This document shows, piece by piece, positions 16,765-23,939 of a stretch of DNA of 64,000 bases (position 1 is the first letter of the stretch; every line of letters begins with the position of its first letter). Position numbers and translations under genes: made by a program. The stretch covers positions 1-64,000 of the forward strand of contig CAYRWR010000017.1 of assembly GCA_964428015.1 (NCBI GenBank), in the 5' to 3' direction. This DNA comes from CAYRWR01 sp964428015 (GTDB taxonomy: Bacteria > Spirochaetota > Brevinematia > Brevinematales > CAYRWR01). The notes under the pieces are model-generated. The model was not told where the DNA came from, did not search any database, and worked only from the letters and a program-made list of their open reading frames with translations.

Positions 16765-18252
16765 TTATGTCAAATCCACAATTATCAATGACATATCATC
16801 CAAGCGTTCCTCTTTTCCGGAAAACAAGGTGAGTGAATCAAATAAATTACCGGAAAAAACATCAGGTGTACTATTATAATTGCTGCGTAGAAAGTCAATC
16901 AGCCTTTCTTCTCCGAATTCTTCGTCTTTTTCATTCAGACTCTCTACAATTCCGTCGGTATACAATAAAATCCGGTCTCTGGATTTGAGTTGGATAGTCT
17001 GTTCCTTGGGGACCAGACCGAAACTGACCCCCAAGGGGCGTCCTTTTACCGAGGTGGATAGTACCTCCCCGCGCTGAGGTCCGAAAACCAGGGGAGCGCA
17101 ATGCCCGCAGTTTGTGACTTTCATAGACCGGGACGCAGGATCAAACCAAACAAATAGCGCGGTCACAAACATCGACTTGACGGCCCGGTCTGCTATCAGT
17201 CTATTCAGATACTGCATCAAATCAGACCCTTTCATGGAATTGCCGGAATAATATTGAAAACCCATCTTGGAAACAGTTCCCAGAAAGGCACCGGGTATAC
17301 CGTGGCCGGACACGTCTGCCAAAATGATACCCAACTTATCACCATCCAGCGTGTAGTCATAAAAATCTCCGCCTACTTTGTCCATAGGGTAATAAAAAGC
17401 AGAGACATTTATTCCCGGTAAACAGGGGGACTGAGCGGGTAAAAGCTTCTTCTGGATAAGTCGTGCCAGATCCAGTTCTGATTCGATATTCTGATTCCGC
17501 TCCGCTAATTCTTCCTCGTTTTTTCTGATGATCTCCAGCAAGGATTCTATCTTCCAGGCCTTATGTCGCATCACTGTTATGGCGATAAGAGACATGGCGA
17601 TTACCAGCATAATGACTGTATTATTGGGATTGATCTCAATACTTAAATAAGTGCACAGAATATTATAAATGGTATTCATAGAGACCCCCGCCAGTATGGA
17701 AAAAAAGATAATCCACAAGCGGTTTTTCTGCTGGCGGTTTTCCTGCCTTGGTATACCGGTTAGTATTATTATGAGTCCCAACACATGTAATAAAATTATA
17801 CTGAGTGAATAAAGCAAATACACGACATCTGATTTTCTTATCAGCTTATGATCAATGATCTGTAATTGAGCATCTGAAGTCAGATAAAAGGCGGGGACGA
17901 ACATTCTGAGTGCACAAATGATCAGCACAACAACAGCGGGGAGGTACGATACTATTAACCATTTTTGAAAAGGACGGGCTTCATAAGTTATTGCCAGGCT
18001 GAACTGGAGAAAAAAAGGACCTGCAAATACTCCAAATATCATCTGAAGTGCGACCATCCGGGGCAAATCCATGGGTATATACATATAAATGCCGCCGATA
18101 ATAGCCCACACTCCCAGAAATAAAAGATAAAGGGACAAACTAATATTTATCCGGCTCTTCCGGTTGTGAAAATATACCATTAGCGCCAATGAAGGAATAA
18201 AGGATAAAACAAAGAAACCGATTATAAAACCGGCCGGATTATCAATCTGCAA
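16765..18252 (-). CDS. Membrane SpoIIE-type PP2C phosphatase
   Basis: A 495-residue signalling protein. The start is a TTG at 18252 with CAGGAG seven bases upstream. Residues about 5-230 hold seven or eight transmembrane helices like the 7TM sensor module of some histidine kinases. A short coiled coil (RKNEEELAERNQNIESEL) follows, then a SpoIIE phosphatase domain at about 255-495 with the metal-binding DKVGGDFYDY, LADVSGHGIPGA and LLYTDGIVE motifs. Family members dephosphorylate anti-anti-sigma factors in partner-switching pathways. No such partner is adjacent, so the output is unknown. Confidence 0.88.
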   Translation of the reverse strand: MQIDNPAGFIIGFFVLSFIPSLALMVYFHNRKSRINISLSLYLLFLGVWAIIGGIYMYIPMDLPRMVALQMIFGVFAGPFFLQFSLAITYEARPFQKWLIVSYLPAVVVLIICALRMFVPAFYLTSDAQLQIIDHKLIRKSDVVYLLYSLSIILLHVLGLIIILTGIPRQENRQQKNRLWIIFFSILAGVSMNTIYNILCTYLSIEINPNNTVIMLVIAMSLIAITVMRHKAWKIESLLEIIRKNEEELAERNQNIESELDLARLIQKKLLPAQSPCLPGINVSAFYYPMDKVGGDFYDYTLDGDKLGIILADVSGHGIPGAFLGTVSKMGFQYYSGNSMKGSDLMQYLNRLIADRAVKSMFVTALFVWFDPASRSMKVTNCGHCAPLVFGPQRGEVLSTSVKGRPLGVSFGLVPKEQTIQLKSRDRILLYTDGIVESLNEKDEEFGEERLIDFLRSNYNSTPDVFSGNLFDSLTLFSGKEERLDDMSLIIVDLT

Positions 18253-18330
18253 TCTGTCACTCCTGAACTATGGTATTCTCTCCGGTTGAAATACTTTTTA
18301 TTTCAAGATATTTGGCTGCATAAAAAATAA

Positions 18331-18361
18331 AAAACGGCTGTTTTTTAACTACAGCCGTTTT
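18331..18361 (-). terminator. Rho-independent terminator
   Basis: AAAACGGCTGT at 18331-18341 pairs with its reverse complement at 18351-18361. On the minus strand a T-rich tract follows, so it ends the lipoprotein gene at 18409. Confidence 0.85.
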
Positions 18362-18408
18362 ATAAAAAAATATTTTATGGAGACAGCCAGTACCGGTGTA
18401 CAGTAGTC

Positions 18409-19383
18409 TTATTGCGGGATAGTATAGCGGTAGATTCTGACTTTGTCCCCGATAGTCTGGTGCGCCGTCACATAGAGTGTAGTACCTCCCGTAGGAAAAG
18501 TACAGTTAAATCTTTCCAGGGTAAAACCATCTACCTTATCCGAGGCAAATCCATAAACCGGTCCAAACACAAATCGGGAATTAAAAGATTTAAAGAGCCC
18601 AGAGCCGTAATACTGTACAGGGTCTCCCTGAATAAAATCATATACCAGGTCAATTTCATCAGATGTGAATTGTTCAACCCCGGTCATGGAATAGGACTTA
18701 CATTCCGAACGGGTAATTTCAGTATAGTGCCGGGCTATATAGATATCTGTACTATTCCCGATAACAGACATAATATTACCACCCAGTGTTGAAGCTGGGA
18801 CCGGCCATTGATGCTGCAAAGTCATACCGGCATCAGCTGAAAAATGAAAGAAACCGGTCTGGTTGGAAAGGATATAAATATCGCTATTATTATAAATATA
18901 ACAGCTGTTTAGACCGGTCATTTTTCTGGTCTGGGTGTCATTGGACAAGTTGTACTGGACCAGAAAGGTGTTATTGAAAAAATAGAGATAACCATTTTTA
19001 ATGGTGAACTGTTTAGTGCCGGTATAATCCGCAGTCACAGTAAAGGCCAGCGGTTTTGCAAAAGTGCCCATATTGGTCAAATACTTTACGGACAGGAGAT
19101 AGCCTTCCTGGTTCATAGTATACAGTTTAAAATCTCCTTGTCCCAAATAAGAGCTATAATCTGATATCATCAATAAGTATATCAGGGAGTCCTGCTGATT
19201 AAAGACATAAAAAGTATCATAAGGTGCATCAAACTCGAAGATCTGTTTATCCAGTGAAAAATATTTGTCCGCGGGATAGGCTATTTTGGTGAGTTGGGAA
19301 GAAAGGCTCAAAGCCACAAAATCACAGGAAGCAGTACTCAGAAAAGACAGTATCACTGCCAGGAATAATATATATTTTTTCAT
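18409..19383 (-). CDS. Lipoprotein, probable beta-propeller-like, partner of CsgG-like gene
   Basis: A 324-residue lipoprotein (lipobox STASC, Ser at -1) behind CTAGGAG. The mature protein is built of repeating short beta strands with Tyr/Asn-rich turns (LYTMNQEGYLLSVKYL, NGYLYFFNNTFLVQYN, NNSDIYILSNQTGFFHFS), which suggests a beta-propeller or sandwich, although no canonical repeat can be scored by eye. It starts 9 bases after the CsgG-like gene and shares its transcript, so the two may act together at the outer membrane. No family was recognised. Confidence 0.65.
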   Translation of the reverse strand: MKKYILFLAVILSFLSTASCDFVALSLSSQLTKIAYPADKYFSLDKQIFEFDAPYDTFYVFNQQDSLIYLLMISDYSSYLGQGDFKLYTMNQEGYLLSVKYLTNMGTFAKPLAFTVTADYTGTKQFTIKNGYLYFFNNTFLVQYNLSNDTQTRKMTGLNSCYIYNNSDIYILSNQTGFFHFSADAGMTLQHQWPVPASTLGGNIMSVIGNSTDIYIARHYTEITRSECKSYSMTGVEQFTSDEIDLVYDFIQGDPVQYYGSGLFKSFNSRFVFGPVYGFASDKVDGFTLERFNCTFPTGGTTLYVTAHQTIGDKVRIYRYTIPQ

Positions 19384-19392
19384 TTTCGACTC

Positions 19393-20370
19393 CTAGAACT
19401 TCCAGCCGACTTTGGCTGTGATATAGGGCAGGAATTTTACTCCATCCCCGCTGCTGCCTAAAATTGAGCCTAATAATGGAGTCAGTACATCCACCATGAC
19501 TCCGCCCCCCGCGTCAATAAATATTTTATCAAATCCCGGAATAGGATGGATTCTAATCCCCGCACTGCCCAGTACTGGCATAGTATAGGGTGCAAAAGTA
19601 AACATATATCCCAATCCCAAATAGGGATTCAGAATACGTCCCACTTTAAAGGGGTAATATTTCATATCCATCCCAAAAGAAACCAAAAAACTCCCGGGAA
19701 CAGGAATGCTCAAATTTAAAAGCAGACCAACACCGAATTTATTAAACGCGAATTCGTAATCCAGGAATAAACCTTTGGCAAATAGAGAAAGAACATCCAC
19801 CGAAAGGATAAGACTGGCTCGGTAGGATTCCGGCATTTTCTGGATGGTAGGATTTACCTTGATAATATAATTCTGGTATTCCGGTTTATTTTCTTCTCTC
19901 ATATCTTCCAGTTCGCTGATCGCGACATTTTTACTGGCTAGTCCGCTACCCCAGCGTGATTGACCTTGTTTCACAATTCTGGTAACAATGGATCTGATAC
20001 CTTTCTCCAGTTTAGACTCATCGTTGACTTTAATTCCTTCCGTCATATCAACCTGACCGGTGGTGACATCTACCATTTTTACCAGGAGTACATATTTATT
20101 ATCCACCTTCATGAGTGAGCCCGTTATAATTTTATCTGCGCCCACCAGCTGGCCCAGTTTGGACGCCTGATTATCGATGATCCCTGCCATCTCCAGTGAC
20201 TGTTCCTTCATTACCTGATCCAATTTACGTCTTTCAATCAGGTTGAAGGCATGCCTTTTACTGAATTCTGACTGAAGCATTTCTGATAATATTTTGCCAT
20301 TTAACGAGTACACAGGTCCAGCTAAAAAAAGAATTAACACTGCAAGAAAAGACACAATTGACTTTACCAC
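19393..20370 (-). CDS. CsgG/LpoB-like exported protein with C-terminal beta region
   Basis: A 325-residue exported protein. GTG at 20370 is chosen as start because GGAGG lies 6 bases upstream and a clean signal peptide follows (VVKSIVSFLAVLILFLAGPVYS). A longer ATG frame at 20409 has no ribosome site. Residues about 30-130 match the CsgG-type N-terminal fold: LIERRKLDQVMKEQSLEMAG, then LGQLVGADKIITGSL and KMVDVTTGQV. The C-terminal half (about 150-325) has amphipathic strands ending in KVGWKF, like a small outer-membrane barrel. It may sense or organise the envelope together with the lipoprotein encoded just downstream. Confidence 0.75.
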   Translation of the reverse strand: MVKSIVSFLAVLILFLAGPVYSLNGKILSEMLQSEFSKRHAFNLIERRKLDQVMKEQSLEMAGIIDNQASKLGQLVGADKIITGSLMKVDNKYVLLVKMVDVTTGQVDMTEGIKVNDESKLEKGIRSIVTRIVKQGQSRWGSGLASKNVAISELEDMREENKPEYQNYIIKVNPTIQKMPESYRASLILSVDVLSLFAKGLFLDYEFAFNKFGVGLLLNLSIPVPGSFLVSFGMDMKYYPFKVGRILNPYLGLGYMFTFAPYTMPVLGSAGIRIHPIPGFDKIFIDAGGGVMVDVLTPLLGSILGSSGDGVKFLPYITAKVGWKF

Positions 20371-20551
20371 ACTACACCTCCAATCAACTCCATTGATGTT
20401 AAAAAACAAAAGTAAAAAAACTGAAGTACAATATACCTCATCCTACTTCAGAGAAAATTGATCTCCACAACCTCAATTTATCACAAAAAGAATAATCTGT
20501 CTAAAATTATCCACATTTCTGGATGAGAATTTTTTGAAAGAAAGGTTGGTT

Positions 20552-22057
20552 TTAATTTGTTCGATGTAATTTTTTAGTGAATCCTTTGTCGGATACCGTA
20601 TTTCGGGAAAATGGATTCCTCCCCTTCCAGAAACGCCAGGTATTGATGGCTCCCCGCAAAAATTCATCCAGCATCAGAGTAATAAATAGCCCGGTTAAGC
20701 CCATCCCCAGTTGAAACATGACCAGATAGCTGAAGCCCAGCACAAACAGCGTCCCCCCTATCTGGGTATAGAGCATCCATTTGGTATCCCCCGTACCCCG
20801 AATGGCATGTCCCATGATGACGTTGACAGCCTGGAAATTAATAAAAACGGCAGCTATCCTCAATAATTGTATGGACTCTCTCAGAGTGGTGCTGTCTTTT
20901 GTAAAAAATGCCGCCAGCCAGCCGGGGAAAATCAGCAGGACCAATGACCAGGTCATACTCACGGCCAGACTGATCCACTGTGCCTGAAAGCCGGCAGGCC
21001 GCACCTGATCCTGTCGACCGGAGCCGTCCAGCTGCCCCACTATGGTAGTGGCTGCTCTGGCAAATCCCAGGTAGATAAACAGTCCCAGCATGTAGATACC
21101 CTGCACCAGAGATACTGTCCCCATAGCCAGGGGGTTCAATATATTGACCATACGGGTTAAAAATAATTGTCCCACAAACCACAGCAGGCTTTCCAGTCCT
21201 GTAGGCAGACCCAATCGCATCGTCTTCCAGTACTGTTTGAATCTGGGATGGATGAGCGCCTGAAGCGTGAAATGAAAGGGTAGTTTTTTAGTGACCAGCA
21301 CATAGACCACCAGGAAGACTGAACCCACAGCATTAGATATCAGGGTAGCAATTGCAGCCCCCTGCATACCCATAGCGGGAAATCCCAGATTCCCGTATAT
21401 TAAAAGCCAGTCCAGGATAATGTTGAGTATATTTTTTATTACACCAGTGATCAATATGGGGAGAGTAACACCCACTCCCTGCAGGGTAGCTGCCGCGGTA
21501 GTATCCGCTCCCATAAACAGCAGGGAAATCGCCATGATTTTTACATACTGTACAGCGTGCTTTTTTACTTCCCCCCCCGTACCCAAAAGTGTAAAGACCT
21601 GATCCGAGCCGAAGTGCCAGAATAAAAAGATAAGAAATGAAAACAGGGAAGCATAGATAAAACTACTTTCCGCCAAGTTCCGGGCTTTCTCCGGTTTTCC
21701 AGCGCCGATATGATTAGCCACCAGTATGGTAAGTCCGGTAGAGCTGGCTATCAAAAACAAAGACAAAGCATTATAGGGTGTCATCACATTTCCCAGTGCG
21801 CTGAGATAACCAGGATCCAGTTTCCCCAGAAAGGCGCGGTCGATGACCATCTGGAGATGTTGTACGATATTCTGGAAAATAATGGGTAGTGCAATAATAA
21901 ACATCACTTTCCTTCTACCCTTTCTGGTGACCAGATCATTTCCTGCGGCAGGGGGGACGTCTACCTCGCGATTGAGAGACAACTCTTCTTTGGCACCGGT
22001 CTGGATAAAGGGACCGGAGATGGATCTCTCCAGCCAGCTTTTTACCTTATTCCACAT
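20552..22057 (-). CDS. MATE-family multidrug efflux transporter
   Basis: A 501-residue transporter with twelve predicted helices in two pseudo-repeats of the MATE fold (PFILFQNIVQHLQMVIDRAFLG-like first helix, and VFINFQAVNVIMGHAIRGTGDTKWM in the second half). It exports cationic drugs or metabolites using a Na+ or H+ gradient. The N-terminal 45 residues are a cytoplasmic extension. It begins 4 bases after the stop of a TetR regulator and shares its promoter, which marks it as the regulator's target. Confidence 0.92.
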   Translation of the reverse strand: MWNKVKSWLERSISGPFIQTGAKEELSLNREVDVPPAAGNDLVTRKGRRKVMFIIALPIIFQNIVQHLQMVIDRAFLGKLDPGYLSALGNVMTPYNALSLFLIASSTGLTILVANHIGAGKPEKARNLAESSFIYASLFSFLIFLFWHFGSDQVFTLLGTGGEVKKHAVQYVKIMAISLLFMGADTTAAATLQGVGVTLPILITGVIKNILNIILDWLLIYGNLGFPAMGMQGAAIATLISNAVGSVFLVVYVLVTKKLPFHFTLQALIHPRFKQYWKTMRLGLPTGLESLLWFVGQLFLTRMVNILNPLAMGTVSLVQGIYMLGLFIYLGFARAATTIVGQLDGSGRQDQVRPAGFQAQWISLAVSMTWSLVLLIFPGWLAAFFTKDSTTLRESIQLLRIAAVFINFQAVNVIMGHAIRGTGDTKWMLYTQIGGTLFVLGFSYLVMFQLGMGLTGLFITLMLDEFLRGAINTWRFWKGRNPFSRNTVSDKGFTKKLHRTN

Positions 22058-22061
22058 AATA

Positions 22062-22691
22062 CTAGTTCTCCTTTCCAGGCAGGATCAGTCTTTTGCGGTA
22101 ATTCTCCATGATTTTGTGCAGAATAGAGGGGTTTTGATTTATACGGGGATTAACAAAGCGCAGATAGGTCAGCTGCTGAAGGAGTGCATCCAGCTCAATA
22201 GCCAGCAGAAAAGGGTCCTGGTCTGCTCTTATCTCCCCTTTCTCCTGAGCCTGCATGATCACGCGGCCCAGTTGCTCCTGTTTTTGATCATCATAGTGGT
22301 CAATAGCCGCCTGATACTCCGGGTAACGACGGGTAGCTTCATATAAAAAAGTATAAAAAAGCAATATGGCATCATCCGACTCTACCCCTACCTTATCCTG
22401 TATCCTGGAGCGCGAGGCTTCTATATCAGTGAAGCTCCTTTCCAGTCTTTCCGAAAACCCTAAAAATTCATTCTCGATCCATTCCGGAATGCGGGCTTCT
22501 TCAAAAAAGAGTCCCAACGACTGGTGATAAAGCTCATCCTTATCTTTAAAGTGATGGTACAGAGCTCCTCTGGTAAATCCGGTAGCCTCACATAGATCTG
22601 TGATACTGGTACCATGATACCCTTTTTTAATAAATACCTGCAGAGCTGCTCTCAGGATCTGTTCTCGGGATAAATCTCCTTTTCGCATCAC
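22062..22691 (-). CDS. TetR-family transcriptional regulator of the MATE pump
   Basis: A 209-residue repressor. The helix-turn-helix at about residues 8-55 reads REQILRAALQVFIKKGYHGTS, then DLCEATGFTRGALYHHFKDKDELY, the TetR signature. The C-terminal ligand-binding helices are divergent. It lies 4 bases upstream of the MATE gene in one operon, and an 18-bp palindrome sits over the predicted transcription start. Drug binding probably releases it and induces the pump together with itself. Confidence 0.93.
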   Translation of the reverse strand: MMRKGDLSREQILRAALQVFIKKGYHGTSITDLCEATGFTRGALYHHFKDKDELYHQSLGLFFEEARIPEWIENEFLGFSERLERSFTDIEASRSRIQDKVGVESDDAILLFYTFLYEATRRYPEYQAAIDHYDDQKQEQLGRVIMQAQEKGEIRADQDPFLLAIELDALLQQLTYLRFVNPRINQNPSILHKIMENYRKRLILPGKEN

Positions 22692-22703
22692 GCCCCCATA
22701 AAC

Positions 22704-22721
22704 ATACCGTACGTTCGGTAT
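22704..22721. promoter_or_regulatory. TetR-type operator
   Basis: ATACCGTACGTTCGGTAT is palindromic at 16 of 18 positions. It lies directly downstream of the -10 box, 13 bases before the TetR start, the usual place for autorepression. Confidence 0.75.
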
Positions 22722-22722
22722 T

Positions 22723-22750
22723 ATTTTAGTTTAGGATTTAAAATAATCAA
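22723..22750 (-). promoter_or_regulatory. Candidate promoter of the TetR-MATE operon
   Basis: On the minus strand TTGATT and TAAAAT are separated by 16 bases, immediately upstream of the operator. Confidence 0.5.
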
Positions 22751-22795
22751 ATTTTGTACAAAAAAACAGAGTGGATTATATTAGGGATAATTTAT

Positions 22796-23833
22796 CTATT
22801 CGGGTACCCATCCTGCAATTCGAGCCAGCATGACCCAGTAGGCCTTGGCCAGCCGGATAGTACCTACCTCTCCGATATGATCTCCGTCTTCAGTGCCGCT
22901 GCCGTCCCGGTTAGTTGTATTGGAAGGATGAATCTGCTGGTAGGATACCAGCTGGTTATTGAAATTGATCCAGTCCAGGGTATATTGCTGCCCTCCATCA
23001 CTCCAGGACAAGATATCCGCGTAGTCAAAAAGGATACGGCCGCCTTTTTGTATCCTGACATAATCCTGGATGGCCTGTTGTTTGATAAAAGCCTGATACA
23101 TGGTCTCATCATCATTCCAGCGGTCTACAGGGCCAGTAGTAAATACGACTGTGATATCATATCCCTGTGCTGCACAAAAATCTCTATAGACATCAATGGC
23201 TTTAAGGTAATTCTGTAGAGAGACATGGTTACCGGTGAGGGAAAAGTCACTATCATCCAGCCCCCAGCGGAGACTGCCATCCGGCCCTCCTTCTGAACTC
23301 CCCGCCCAGCGTACACCCCAGGTGGTATTGGTACCGCCGTCAGGATCATTTTGCCAGCTCATATCCCAGCACCAGCCGAATCCAAACACATAGGGTCCAA
23401 AATTATTTGTACCGACAAAGGCTAGATGAAACAGGGTATTGGAGATGGCATCGGGACTGGTATAACAATTGGCTTCGCCATAGCCGTAGCTCCAGCTCCC
23501 ATAAATCGTTCTTACCGCGCGGTTTACTCTAAGCGCATTAGTAATATAATTGGAAGGGTTGTAGTCATCTTCCTGAACAATGACGGCAAAACGGCTGTCC
23601 AGATTGGTAAGTAATGCTCCTCCAATTCTGTACCCCATAGAATGTGACTCGCCGGCAATACCCAGCCACATTGTCTTGATTTTCTGAATATATACATCCG
23701 GAATCTGAGCATACTGATCCACCGCGCTGTGATCAATGATAAGATATTCACTGCTGCTCCCATTGCCCGGAGGAGGTGTGACCCCGCATCGTGACATGAA
23801 TAAAACCAGGCTCAAAATAACCCATTTTCTCAT
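22796..23833 (-). CDS. SGNH-hydrolase-like lipoprotein
   Basis: A 345-residue lipoprotein with an unusual lipobox (FMSRC, Arg at -1) and an AGGAG ribosome site. The segment WLGIAGESHSMGY places Ser63 in a GxS motif like block I of SGNH/GDSL esterases, and a late EDGDHIGEVG segment near residue 320 supplies a DxxH-like Asp/His pair. Between them are Trp-rich loops and an ITVVFTTGPVDRW strand that fits an Asn/Gly-type oxyanion block. It may be an exported esterase or acetylhydrolase acting on surface carbohydrate. The match is by motif only and the substrate is unknown. Confidence 0.6.
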   Translation of the reverse strand: MRKWVILSLVLFMSRCGVTPPPGNGSSSEYLIIDHSAVDQYAQIPDVYIQKIKTMWLGIAGESHSMGYRIGGALLTNLDSRFAVIVQEDDYNPSNYITNALRVNRAVRTIYGSWSYGYGEANCYTSPDAISNTLFHLAFVGTNNFGPYVFGFGWCWDMSWQNDPDGGTNTTWGVRWAGSSEGGPDGSLRWGLDDSDFSLTGNHVSLQNYLKAIDVYRDFCAAQGYDITVVFTTGPVDRWNDDETMYQAFIKQQAIQDYVRIQKGGRILFDYADILSWSDGGQQYTLDWINFNNQLVSYQQIHPSNTTNRDGSGTEDGDHIGEVGTIRLAKAYWVMLARIAGWVPE

Positions 23834-23939
23834 TCTTTTACTCCTGTTTTTTATTAAATAGATTATAGTACCTTGTTTACTGAATTTTCAAGTTAACAAT
23901 ATTAAATAATAAGCGTGTTTTCTGTTACAGACATCTACT

